Shown: positions 9,646 through 18,807 of the stretch, in pieces
Position numbering within the stretch: the first letter of the stretch is position 1
Layout: the number at the start of each line of letters is the position of its first letter
Source: Petrolisthes cinctipes
Lineage: Eukaryota; Arthropoda; Malacostraca; Decapoda; Porcellanidae
Assembly (NCBI GenBank): GCA_033782935.1
Contig: JAWQEG010000136.1
Location: 197,501 to 261,500, forward strand
Direction of reading: 5' to 3'
Length of the DNA stretch: 64,000 nt
Translations under genes and position numbers: made by a program
Notes under the pieces: generated by a model
Database searches by the model: none
What the model was told of the DNA's origin: nothing
What the model saw: the letters and a program-made list of their open reading frames with translations, nothing else

Positions 9646-9977
9646 ATAATTGATTAATACAGCTTACAATAATCTTGAACTACGATAATTTAGACAATAG
9701 TGTACGATACTTTGGAGCCTTGGGGGCAGGTAGGCAGTGTAACCTAGACCATTATCAGTGTTCTCATTCTTAAGGTAATTACCCAAGAGTATCGTAATTT
9801 TGGGCTATTTAAGGTAATATTCTGACCATTTAAGGAAAATAAGCCCATTAAATCTGGGGAAATCTAATGTAAACTTTTGATAATTTAAGGAAATCTATGG
9901 TAAACGTTTTGATAATCTAAGGTATTGTATTTAGTATTTACTATAGAGACTCAGAGGTAAGTCGTCTGTTCATATGC

Positions 9978-10096
9978 TATTCAAGAATGTTCGTGGTGTA
10001 TACGATGCATGGTACCGATACGATGGGTCCATAAACAAACAACAGAGCCGTCGTACAGTACCACACCATCGTATACACCACGGATGTTCTTGAATA
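9978..10096. mobile_element. TATTCAAGAA palindromic MITE, copy 1
   Basis: 119 bp, TATTCAAGAATGTTCGTGG at the left and its complement with AACATCCGTGG at the right, with GTGTATACGATG mirrored inside. It begins and ends with TA, consistent with a mariner-type TA target. A 118-bp copy lies at 51774-51891, exactly at the inner end of the other inverted-repeat arm. Confidence 0.85.
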
Positions 10097-10140
10097 CCGC
10101 CATAATAGTTTCTGATTACATAGATCAATTTGTGTGTTAA

Positions 10141-10172
10141 TGGCGGCTGGCTGGCTGGCTGGCTGGCTGGCT
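10141..10172 (+). repeat. GGCT tetranucleotide run
   Basis: GGCTGGCTGGCT repeated about seven times. Confidence 0.95.
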
Positions 10173-10262
10173 CACCGTCCCAGCCGTCACCGCCAATGGC
10201 TGTGTGGCTGCCAAAATACACAGGCAGTGGTGTCATTCAAATAACCTCTTAATAATGTATTG

Positions 10263-10655
10263 GGTAAAGGTACAGAAGTGGACCTTACTGTATAATAGAT
10301 ATTTTACTGTCATTACCCACTATTTCGGACCATTCTAAGACACTTTTCTTCTATGGTTTTTCTTCCTCAAATGCCCCGTTTCCAAGATAGGCCATATTCA
10401 AATGGGGCATTTTGAAATTAGCCTGACCTTACCTGACCTTACCTAACCTAACCTAACCTAACCTAACCTAACCTAACCTAACCTAGACCGCATCAGACTA
10501 CCGGGACCTAACCTGGGCAAACTACCGGGACCTAACCTGGGCAAACTACCGGGAAATAATCGTGATAAAGTACAATAAATGACAGGGGTAAAATACTAGG
10601 ACCCAGCCGGATCTGGCAACACTGCTGAATTCAGGTCCACTTCTGTACTAATACC
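10263..10655 (+). mobile_element. hAT-like MITE with CCTAA repeats, copy 1
   Basis: 393 bp flanked by perfect 8-bp duplications ATGTATTG (10255-10262 and 10656-10663). Ends are GGTAAAGGTACAGAAGTGG and, inverted, CCACTTCTGTACTAATACC. The interior carries a run of CCTAA units at about 10438-10486, then CAGACTACCGGGACCTAACC repeats and GCCGGATCTGGCAACACTG. The 8-bp duplication suggests hAT mobilisation. No coding sequence. Confidence 0.9.
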
Positions 10656-10755
10656 ATGTATTGTTACAGAATGTATGTAAGTGGCGGCTTGATTCATCTA
10701 CACACAGCCGCCAAACAGCCGCCAGTACTTACACACAGCCGCCAATGTAGTGTGT

Positions 10756-11025
10756 CAGCAACTCCTTCCATATAGGTGTGTGTGTGTGTGTTTGGAGGCT
10801 TCTGATTCCTCCAAACTATTCTACAAAACAAACTCCTTCCATATAGGTGTGTGTTTGGAGGCTTCTGATTCCTCCAAACTATTCCACAAAACAAACTCCT
10901 TCCATATAGGTGTGTGTGTTGGAGAGAGAGGGAGAATGTGTTTGTGTGTGTGTTTGGAGGCTTCTGATTCCTCCAAACTATGCCACAAAACAAGCTCCTT
11001 GCATATAGGTGTGTGTGTGTTTGGT
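10756..11025 (+). repeat. GGAGGCTTCTGATTCC repeat, three tandem copies
   Basis: Three copies of the block that begins GGAGGCTTCTGATTCCTCC and ends CTCCTTCCATATAGGTG, separated by TG tracts. Open frames across it are repeat artefacts. Confidence 0.8.
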
Positions 11026-11102
11026 GGCAATGTTTGAAGGACTCACTAACCTCCAATTTTCTTACTACATCACACACAGGGTCCATTAACGTAGTAATTC
11101 TT

Positions 11103-11473
11103 GGTAAATATTGAATGAATTACCGTTATTGCGTACGGTTTTTCTACCTTCATTACCCACTATATTAGACCATTCTAAGACTATTTTCTTCTATGGCATT
11201 TTCTCCGCAAATGCCCCATTTCCAAGATATAGGGCATATTCAAATGGGGCATTTTGAAATTAGCCTGACCTTACCTGACCTGACCTAACCTAACCTAGAC
11301 CTAGACCGCATCAGACTACCGGGACCTAACCTGGGCAGACTACCGGAACCTAACCTGGGCAAACTACCGGGAAATAATCGTGATAAAATACAATAAATGA
11401 CTGGGGCAAAATACTGGGACCCAGCCGGATCTGGCAACACTGCTGCAAAACGGTAATTCTTTCAATAAATACC
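11103..11473 (+). mobile_element. hAT-like MITE with CCTAA repeats, copy 2
   Basis: 371 bp flanked by perfect 8-bp duplications TAATTCTT (11095-11102 and 11474-11481). Ends are GGTAAATATTGAATGAATTA and, inverted, AATTCTTTCAATAAATACC. It sits inside the left end of a 156-bp TTAA element whose TTAA is at 11087-11090 and whose body continues at 11474. Confidence 0.92.
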
Positions 11474-11589
11474 TAATTCTTTTATGGTACATTGGAGTGC
11501 CTTGATTCCTCCAAAGTATGCCAGGAAACAGGACCAGAAGAACAAAAATAATAGTGTTGTGTTGCTTGGAATAGTTTGGAGGAATTATC
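11474..11589 (+). mobile_element. 156-bp TTAA element, split copy
   Basis: Family core from CATTGGAGTGCCTTGATTCC to GAATAGTTTGGAGGAATTA, cut on the left by the insertion at 11103 and on the right by the one at 11590. The left tip lies at 11091-11102. Confidence 0.75.
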
Positions 11590-11908
11590 GGTATTTATTG
11601 AAAGAATTACTGTTTTGTAGCAGTGTTACCAGATCCGGCTAGGTCCCAGTATTTTGCCCCGGTCATTTCCTGTACTTTACCACGGTTATATCCCGGTAGT
11701 CTGCCCAGGTTAGGTCCCGGTAGTCGGATGTGGTCTAGGTTAGGTTAGGTAAGGTCAGGCAAATTTCAAAATGCCCCATTTGAATATCTTGGAAATTTGT
11801 GGAGGAAATGCAATAGAATAAAATAGTCTTAGAATGGTCTAAATAAGTGGGTAATGAAGGTAGAAAAACCGTACACAATAACGGTATATAATTCTTTCCA
11901 TATTTACT
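11590..11908 (-). mobile_element. hAT-like MITE with TTAGG repeats, copy 3
   Basis: Reverse-oriented copy from GGTATTTATTGAAAGAATTA to TTCTTTCCATATTTACT. It contains GTCTAGGTTAGGTTAGG and the AATGCCCCATTTGAATATC block. No clear target duplication (GAATTATC against GAATGAAT). Confidence 0.8.
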
Positions 11909-11956
11909 GAATGAATTGTACAGAGAGTTGGTATAAGGTGTGTGAAGCTGATTTAT

Positions 11957-11960
11957 GTAA

Positions 11961-12024
<64 letters not shown>

Positions 12025-12048
12025 TGTATATATATATATATAGATTGA
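11957..12048. repeat. TA microsatellite
   Basis: About 40 TA units with one ACTG interruption, followed by GATTGATTGATT. Confidence 0.95.
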
Positions 12049-12127
12049 TTGATTGATTTAAATTATACATCCCTCAACATGTATAAGGCATATCAAAATG
12101 ATAACATACATAGGTAGAATGAATTAA

Positions 12128-12391
12128 GGGGGTGCGGGAGTAGGGGATAGCCTTGGGGGGTGTGGGAATAGGGGGACAGGCTTGGGGGCGGGGTAGAAAG
12201 CCTGTCCCCTATTTCCGCATCCCCCTAACCCACCCCCAAACCTCTCCACCTATTCCTGCACCCCCCTAAGCCTGTAACCTATTCCCACACACCCAAGCCT
12301 GTCCCCCTACTCCCGTACCCCCTTAACCCCCCTCCCAAGCCTGTCCCCCTACTCCCGCACCCCCCTAAACCCCCCCTATTCCTGCATCCCC
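12128..12391. mobile_element. GC-rich TTAA element, complete copy
   Basis: 264 bp exactly between TTAA (12124-12127) and TTAA (12392-12395). The left end is GGGGGTGCGGGAGTAGGGG and the right end CCTATTCCTGCATCCCC. The G-rich half and C-rich half make an interrupted palindrome, with GGTAGAAAGCCTGTCCCC near the turn. The strand carries several GGGGG tracts with short loops. Confidence 0.9.
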
Positions 12392-12412
12392 TTAATTAAA
12401 TGTGTTTTTCAG

Positions 12413-12518
12413 ATAGAGGGAGACGAGGGTGAGGGGGTCAATTTGAAGCCTGGTACAACAAAGTGGATTGAAGACGGTCCTGCTGTTGGTGTCATTGGAT
12501 ACATCAGTATATATGGAT
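12413..12518 (+). CDS. Candidate exon 1 of an unknown gene
   Basis: Bounded by a good acceptor (TGTGTTTTTCAG, ending 12412) and a GTAGGT donor at 12519. A second possible donor, GTAAGT, lies at 12527. The frame from 12413 has no stop and includes NLKPGTTKWIEDGPAVGVI and GYISIYG, ordinary protein-like sequence. Splicing to 12606-12642 keeps the frame open, adding WFHVSFFFWEAF. I do not recognise the family. The GC-rich TTAA element ends only about 20 bp upstream of the acceptor. Confidence 0.4.
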
Positions 12519-12605
12519 GTAGGTGTGTAAGTAGGTAGGGTTACACAGAGAAGGTGTAGTCAGACAGCCTATTTTTCACCTCACTGAAGGCTGACTCTGC
12601 TGCAG

Positions 12606-12642
12606 GGTTCCATGTGAGTTTTTTCTTCTGGGAGGCCTTCAG
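12606..12642 (+). CDS. Candidate exon 2 of an unknown gene
   Basis: A 37-bp segment between an acceptor (GACTCTGCTGCAG) and a GT at 12643. If joined to the GTAGGT donor at 12519 it continues the frame as FHVSFFFWEAF. The putative intron is 87 bp. The donor GT overlaps the TACAGTCAGCAGC end of an adjacent MITE, so the donor may be lost or created by that insertion. Confidence 0.3.
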
Positions 12643-12643
12643 G

Positions 12644-12869
12644 TACAGTCAGCAGCATATATTATTCACGTCCATCTCGTGTACTTAATATTGCTAATTA
12701 GACCAAGTAGTTGCATTCTGTACTAGTTTTTATTCCAACAACATACGTAATTTACCATATGAGAACTATATCTGTCATCTCTGTATTAAAATTGTATTAC
12801 AACAACATTACTATAGCTAATACATACACAGGTGGAAATGAAGGGAACTTATACTGCCGACTGTACTCC
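12644..12869 (-). mobile_element. TACAGTCGGCAGC MITE, first of an inverted pair
   Basis: Ends TACAGTCAGCAGCATA and TATACTGCCGACTGTA, typical Tc1/mariner-style TA-CAGT termini. The interior shares TTACCATATGAGAACTA and CATTTCCACCTG with 29708-30006. It lies head-to-head with the next copy, about 20 bp apart. Confidence 0.85.
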
Positions 12870-12885
12870 TGGTCGGAACCAAGAG

Positions 12886-13112
12886 TGTACAGTTGGCAGT
12901 ATAAGTTCCCTTCATTTCCACCTGCGTATGTATTAGCTATAGTAATGTTGTAATACAATTTTAATACAGAGATACCAGACGTAGTTCTCATATGGTAAAT
13001 TATGTATGTTGTTGGAATAAAAACTGGTACAGAATGCAACTATCTGGTTATATTAACATTGTTAAGTACATGAGTTGGACTTGAATTTATGTTGCTGGCT
13101 GTACATTAAGTG
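12886..13112 (+). mobile_element. TACAGTCGGCAGC MITE, second of an inverted pair
   Basis: Starts GTACAGTTGGCAGTATAAG and ends GTTGCTGGCTGTACA. It is the near-exact reverse complement of 12644-12869, so both strands show mirror-image open frames. Confidence 0.85.
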
Positions 13113-13192
13113 AGAAAGGTGGGACATAAGGTGATTGTGAGGTGGTGTTATGTAATGAGCAAGTAGTGGGTGTGAGGGAACCACAGCATTAA

Positions 13193-13348
13193 GTGGGTAA
13201 TTCACTTTTGTTACATTGGAGTGTCTTGATTCCTCCAAAGTATGCCAGGAAACAGGACCAGAAGAACAAAATTAATTGTGTTCTGTTGTTGCTTGGAATA
13301 GTTTGGAGGATTCAGTTGCTCCAGAATTACCAACACCGAATTTCCTCC
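13193..13348 (+). mobile_element. 156-bp TTAA element, intact copy
   Basis: Exactly 156 bp between TTAA (13189-13192) and TTAA (13349-13352), with the standard family core. Confidence 0.88.
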
Positions 13349-14042
13349 TTAATTAAGTGATGGGGGGGGAAGATATTGTTTGTAAGGCTAGAGTGTTGTC
13401 TATGGTGTAATACAGTGGTAACTATAGGAAAGGTAGGAGTATGAAGGTGTAGTAATAATATAACAGTGGTGATGGTGAGTATTATGGGCGAGTGTAGGTG
13501 TAGGTGTTTGAATTGAATTGAATTGAATTGAATTTATTTAATCGCTCGGACTTTGACAGGAAAGTATGGAGCACAGCCCCAGTATACATTCATATTTGGG
13601 CCTAACTATAAAATTACAGTAGAGTATTACTGTATCCACTTGCAATTTATGAACATATTATACAGTAACATATACATATATACTACTGTCTCTATATGTA
13701 ATGCAATCTGCACACACTATACCATCTACACATACATCATCAAGTACACATTCACATACATATACAATATTTTCCACACATACAATATTATCTACTCACA
13801 CAATATTATCCACACGTACAATTGAATACAATGCAGTCTGCTCTCACAATATTATCTTCATATGCAACACCGTATACACATCCACCATACAATATTTTAC
13901 ACACAGATAGTATTATCCACACATACAATATACGATATTATCAACACATACATTATTATCTACGCATCCAGCAACATCCACATATAAAATAATATTTTTT
14001 CTCTACCAATATAATCCATAACAATTATGCATATGACATAAC

Positions 14043-17000
14043 TCATCTGAACATTCTCAGAACTGATCTAACAAACATGGAAAAATTCTTCAGAACATTT
14101 ATATTTGTATTTTGCATTAACAACATGTAATTAAAATTTGTAGGCCTTCTTATATAATAATTTGGTATATATTTTTGACGTAACCTCATTATTTCTTCAT
14201 TAGTACAAACAAATAGAACATGAAATTCATCAACAATGTTACCAGCATCACATTTACTACATACACCATCGTCCCTATTTACACCAACCTGTCTGCCAAC
14301 ATTCACAGGTAATCTATTATTGCAAGTTATAAGTTTAGTTACGATAATTCGATTTCTCTTTTGCAGCTTAACAAGGTACTGTTCAATACCATAATCAAAC
14401 TTAAATATCCTATAGTTGCAGCATATCGATTTTGTTGTTATGTTGGCCCTCCACTTAGCAATCCATTGGTCTTTCAACCTTAATTCTACAGCTTTTTTAA
14501 TCCATATTGTGTTAGGTAACTGTTGAGACAACCATAATCCTGACATACCACACTCATTAAGGATATTTTTAATATATAGTATCCATGGGGAGGTGTAAAT
14601 CCCTGACCTGTCCAGTTGCAATAAGCATTGATACATTACATGACACAATTTGGTATCCTTACCTAAGATTATTCTTGCCCAATACCCAACCATTCTGCTT
14701 TTTATGTGAATGTCAAGAGGAAACACTCCAAGTTCACCGTAAACCATGTCATTACACGTATTTTTATGAACACACAGTATCTGTTTTAAATATTTCATAT
14801 ACAGTAACTCACTCTCTCTCACAATATAATGACCCCAAATTTCACATGCATACGTCAGTATTGGTAATACCATTTTACTAAATAAATCAATTTGTAAATC
14901 GACTGGCAAATCAAACTTTGTACACTTACCTACTACTGAGTACATGGCTCTTGTGGCCTGTTCTGTTAGTTCCATCTCTCCTTTGCCAAACCTACCATTA
15001 TAATTAAACAATACACCAAGATACTTATAATCATAAACTACCTCTATGTTCTCGGAACCAAAGTGAAAATTAATATTATCTATGCGAGTTCTCCCCCTGC
15101 TAAACACAACTATTTTAGATTTATTACAGTTAAGCCTTAATTTCCAGTCATTACAATAATCATACAGAGAAGTCAATACCTTATTCATTCTTTCTTCATT
15201 ATCACATAAAATAATAGTATCATCTGCGTACATTAAAACAAATAGTTTTAGATATGAGTTTAGGAATTCATCGCCAAAATTTACATAGTTGCATCCTTGT
15301 TCAATTAAATTGCTCTCTATATCGTTAACATAATAGGCAAAAAGCATAGGCGATAGGTTTTCACCTTGCCTTACTCCCACATCACACTTAAAGGTGTCTG
15401 AAATTTGTTGGTTTAACATTACACAACTTTTTATGTTATTATACATATTTCTTATTAAGTTAAGTATTTTACCATTAACCTTTTCTTTCACCAACTTGAA
15501 CCACAGCCCTTCCCGCCATACCATATCAAAAGCCTTCTTGTAGTCCACAAACAAACAGAAAAGTTTCCTTTTTTTCCAAAGAAACAAATCTATTACACAT
15601 TTCAACACAAAAATATGATCCAATGTGGAGTAGCCTTGCCTAAATCCTGCTTGTGCCTCACTAATTGTGTTCATAACATCAGCATATTGACCAAGTCTCT
15701 CATTGAGTATTGAGGTGAACAGTTTCCCCATACAACTAAGTAAAGTAATACCGCGATAGTTATTGGTATCTTTTATGTCCCCCTTATTTTTATAAAGGGG
15801 TACTATAGTACCAACCAACCACTCAGATGGCCAGACACCAGTATCAAGAATTTTGTTAAAGAACTTAACATACAAGGGACAGAGAATATATTGGGTACTT
15901 TTTATATATTCATTTAATATCAAATCAGTTGCCGGGGATTTGTTGTTTTTTAATTTCTTAATATTTCTTTCTACCTCTTCCTTGGTTATAGGATCGTTCA
16001 GTATAGGGGAGGGGTCAGTTTGATCGTTATTTTCCACTCGTACAGCATCTGCCTCAACATCATTACTATTATCATCACTGGCTAGCTGTGTAAAATGGCT
16101 ATAAAAATCATTAAGCACAATAGGGATCTTGCACGTTTTTTTCTGACCCTTTAGTATTTTCCAATATACATTAGGGTCACTGTGTCTAAATTTTCCGAGT
16201 TCCTCAATCAATTTATCTCTCTCTTTATTCCTAACTCTTTTTAAATTTCCTTTGTATCTCTTACTTTCCATAATCATGCTGTTAAAATTTTCCCTGTTCC
16301 TGTGCAAGTGATATTTATGTCTGGCTCTGTGGTAATCTCTCCTAGATTTCCAGCTTTGTCTATCATAACCTTTTAAAGAAGCATTGTTGGTCTTTTTAAC
16401 ATATGTTCTTTTCTTAAATTGTGCGAAAGTTAAATAAGCAGGCTGAATCAAGATTCGTGTTAGCTCCTGGTTAATACACTCCACCGAAAGGTTATTCATC
16501 CTTGCAATTAGCCCATTTACCTTACCTACATCAATATTCCTCACATAATCAATCTTCTTCTCCAGATTCCATTTTCCTGGCCTAACCTTATCCTGGGCTG
16601 CTTCACCGACATTTGTGTGTACTTGGGTGATCATACTTGACCCTATAAACCTTATTTTAGTATGTAATCCACAATGGACATCAGATAACAATGGATCATA
16701 ATCAAGTACCATAAAATCCACTATACGCTGCATTATTGTTGGTGAACCCAAAAAATAATCTATGGTTGTATCATGTGTGGTTGTAGGTTTACCAACACCG
16801 TCGTCCTTCCCCATTCTTCCGTTAAAAATATACACTTGATGATTTCTACATATGTCCACCAGTTTTCTTCCATAAGAATTCCTATCCGGGGTTACATCCT
16901 GGTTTGCCCTCTTCTCACTTATGCCAATTAAATTTGTATAAGGTACTACCTCAACAGACACATGCTCATTATCCCTGTCACCAACAGCAACATCGGGCAT

Positions 17001-17471
17001 AGTTAGAGTATGGGCATTAAAGTCCCCACAAAGTATATGCATGTAGTCATCCTTAGTAAAAGAAAGTAAAAAATTATCCAGTTCGTCAAAATGCTCCACT
17101 TTGCCATACCTTGAGTGAGAAGGTGGAATATAAACACAACTTACCAACAAATCTGTATCTGAGCCTAAACTATCTTTATCAATTTTAATTGTGAGTAAGG
17201 ACTCATATTTCGTGCTAATTTGCCTCCACTTAAGGTTCATATTCTTCCTGACTGCAATAAGCAAACCTCCAGATTTATACCTGCTTAATTTACGTCTGTT
17301 TTTAAATACAATGTCATAACCAATATTTTCCATTTCCTCCTTCACATTAACCATATCAGTATCATCACATTTCGTTTCACAAACGCAAAGTATACTATAA
17401 CTTTGGATATATCTTACAAATTCAGCTGATAAAAACTTAGACCTAATGCCACAAACGTTGAGAGACAACAC
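14043..17471 (-). CDS. LINE ORF2: AP-type endonuclease and reverse transcriptase
   Basis: An uninterrupted 1,143-codon frame. Residues 1-270 form an apurinic-like endonuclease: N5 in SLNVCGIRSK, E32 in CVCETK, CGDFNAH at about 147-153 and SDVH at about 262. The reverse transcriptase spans about 530-830, with GTIVPLYKNKGD, NYRGITLLS, AQAGFRQGYST, FVDYKKAFD (about 640), GVRQGENLSP and catalytic YADD at 748-751. A C-terminal CSKCDAG...HVLFVC zinc knuckle lies near 1070-1087. The catalytic residues expected for target-primed reverse transcription are present. The listed first codon is GTG. There is no ATG before residue 40, which would remove N5 and E32. The frame is open upstream to the ORF1 stop. 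Clade unresolved (CR1/Jockey-like organisation). Confidence 0.93.
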   Translation of the reverse strand: MLSLNVCGIRSKFLSAEFVRYIQSYSILCVCETKCDDTDMVNVKEEMENIGYDIVFKNRRKLSRYKSGGLLIAVRKNMNLKWRQISTKYESLLTIKIDKDSLGSDTDLLVSCVYIPPSHSRYGKVEHFDELDNFLLSFTKDDYMHILCGDFNAHTLTMPDVAVGDRDNEHVSVEVVPYTNLIGISEKRANQDVTPDRNSYGRKLVDICRNHQVYIFNGRMGKDDGVGKPTTTHDTTIDYFLGSPTIMQRIVDFMVLDYDPLLSDVHCGLHTKIRFIGSSMITQVHTNVGEAAQDKVRPGKWNLEKKIDYVRNIDVGKVNGLIARMNNLSVECINQELTRILIQPAYLTFAQFKKRTYVKKTNNASLKGYDRQSWKSRRDYHRARHKYHLHRNRENFNSMIMESKRYKGNLKRVRNKERDKLIEELGKFRHSDPNVYWKILKGQKKTCKIPIVLNDFYSHFTQLASDDNSNDVEADAVRVENNDQTDPSPILNDPITKEEVERNIKKLKNNKSPATDLILNEYIKSTQYILCPLYVKFFNKILDTGVWPSEWLVGTIVPLYKNKGDIKDTNNYRGITLLSCMGKLFTSILNERLGQYADVMNTISEAQAGFRQGYSTLDHIFVLKCVIDLFLWKKRKLFCLFVDYKKAFDMVWREGLWFKLVKEKVNGKILNLIRNMYNNIKSCVMLNQQISDTFKCDVGVRQGENLSPMLFAYYVNDIESNLIEQGCNYVNFGDEFLNSYLKLFVLMYADDTIILCDNEERMNKVLTSLYDYCNDWKLRLNCNKSKIVVFSRGRTRIDNINFHFGSENIEVVYDYKYLGVLFNYNGRFGKGEMELTEQATRAMYSVVGKCTKFDLPVDLQIDLFSKMVLPILTYACEIWGHYIVRESELLYMKYLKQILCVHKNTCNDMVYGELGVFPLDIHIKSRMVGYWARIILGKDTKLCHVMYQCLLQLDRSGIYTSPWILYIKNILNECGMSGLWLSQQLPNTIWIKKAVELRLKDQWIAKWRANITTKSICCNYRIFKFDYGIEQYLVKLQKRNRIIVTKLITCNNRLPVNVGRQVGVNRDDGVCSKCDAGNIVDEFHVLFVCTNEEIMRLRQKYIPNYYIRRPTNFNYMLLMQNTNINVLKNFSMFVRSVLRMFR

Positions 17472-17570
17472 ATCAAGATATAATTCGTGTGGACCACACG
17501 GTATAGGTCTTCTTTGAAGTGGAGCATGGGCAACATTGTGCCCAGGTCTATGCTGTGCACCAGCACTATC

Positions 17571-18310
17571 CTAGCACTTGATTAAGTGATCCAAATTAAG
17601 CTTCCTCCAGTCGGGAGAGGCAATTCCCACCTTATGTAAATCAAAAGGATTATTTACAACCACAGGTCTGCCTCCACTATTGAGCCAGGCTAAAATGCTC
17701 CCATCTCTTGTGGTCACATTTTTCACTGCTTCATGCTCCTTTACTACACTTATCATTCTAGCCCTCAACGAGGTTAAATCCTCGTTTACATACACCTTTC
17801 TATGTTTTTCTTTAAGCTTTTTCTTGTTGATCACTATTTCATTCTTTTTTTTCCTATGGCAAAGTCTCACAATCACGGGCCTACCTTCTTCTCTGTTCCG
17901 CCCCATACGGTGAGCCAACGATATGTCATTCGACTTGAGCTTCGAGCTTCGAGCACTTCCTCGGTTTCATCATCCTCTTCCTCCAGCCCAGAAATACGCA
18001 GGTTTTCCCGTCGACTGTACTGCTCCAGCTTGTCATTTTCAAATGTGTTAAGGAGGGATATCCGCTGCATTTCGGCTGCCTTACTCTCCAGCCTATCATT
18101 AAATTCTTTGATGACACTGGATACTGCCGTGGCCACAGCTACTGCTATAATGTTAGCCAGGCCAGGCAATATCACGGCTGCCACATCCTTGACCGTCTTG
18201 CTCACACTCCTGGTTTCCTTCGCTTCAATAATACTAGTAATATTCGCAAGTTCTTCTTCTACCTTTGTCTTCACTAGATTCTCCAATCCTGACCCTTGCT
18301 CCTGTGCCAT
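17571..18310 (-). pseudogene. LINE ORF1 RNA-binding protein, frameshifted
   Basis: Begins with ATG at 18310 (MAQEQGSGLENLVKTKVEEE). A hydrophobic and coiled-coil region follows, with LEQYSRRENLRISGLEEED, the L1-ORF1p-like signature preceding the RNA-binding fold. That frame stops at 17873. The continuation is in another frame: DISLAHRMGRNREEGRPVIV, then VYVNEDLT, ending LDHLIKC and TAG at 17571-17573. The shift occurs at three tandem 7-bp units (about 17933-17953), so one frame cannot encode the whole protein unless the ribosome shifts. The protein would normally coat LINE RNA as a chaperone. Confidence 0.85.
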
Positions 18311-18613
18311 TATACTGTCTGTATGATCTCTGGATTCAAGGTCTCGAGTTGGTGGGTAGGTATTCGAGTTGCCACAGCTGTTTGTTTACTACCGACAGTC
18401 AAATCAATACGATAATGTTCTCAAGAGTTACCTTCAATAAAGTCACTCTAGATACACATTTCGCTCCAGCAATAAGCCACTGATGTTGCCAGGTGTCTAA
18501 ACTTCCCTCTTATATGCAAGATATGTTCAGTGTGTAGAGGCTCAGACAAAAGAGTGCACTTAACACCGGAGCTGTCTCAAGCACGTCCGTTCAGCACAAT
18601 ATCCCAGTTCAGT
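18311..18613 (-). promoter_or_regulatory. Probable LINE 5' UTR
   Basis: About 300 bp upstream of ORF1 without simple repeats, ending at the TG array. LINE internal promoters normally lie here. No specific promoter motif could be assigned. Confidence 0.45.
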
Positions 18614-18653
18614 TGTGTGTGTGTGTGTGTGTAGGTGTGTGTGTGTGTGTGTG

Positions 18654-18720
<67 letters not shown>

Positions 18721-18770
18721 TACACGAATATGTGCCGCAGGAATTTATAAAAAAAAAAAAAAAAAAAAAC
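18614..18770. repeat. TG microsatellite and A21 run
   Basis: TG run with two TAGGTG steps (18614-18717), then an A-only run near 18750-18768. Confidence 0.95.
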
Positions 18771-18807
18771 GTACAAAAGTGTATGGAAGAATATGGGGAG
18801 AAGTAGC

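Larger units (their letters stand above)
7085..10115 (+). repeat. Left arm of a 48-kb-span inverted repeat
   Basis: Several long blocks reappear in reverse complement at 51.75-55.11 kb. Examples are 7090-7310 with 54655-55110 (CTCTATGACTCC, GCAGCAACTCTTCC), 8060-8290 with 53840-54030 (TCAACCGCCGACTCGAGCC), 8470-9240 with 52700-53680 (CGTTGGCAATGAACC, GGTGGGTCACGTGGC), and 9660-10110 with 51760-52160. Arms differ by indels and by private insertions, so the duplication is not recent. Confidence 0.85.
13508..18613 (-). mobile_element. Near-complete two-ORF LINE
   Basis: About 5.1 kb on the minus strand: 5' UTR (about 18311-18613), ORF1 (17571-18310), ORF2 (14043-17471) and a 3' UTR rich in ACACATACAATATTATC-type repeats ending in an (AATTC)n tail (13511-13542, read on the minus strand). 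Both ends abut TG-rich DNA with GTGTAGGTGT (about 13495 and 18631), suggesting insertion into a TG microsatellite. The short microsatellite tail is typical of several non-L1 LINE clades. It is the only element here with a full-length enzyme frame. Confidence 0.85.
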
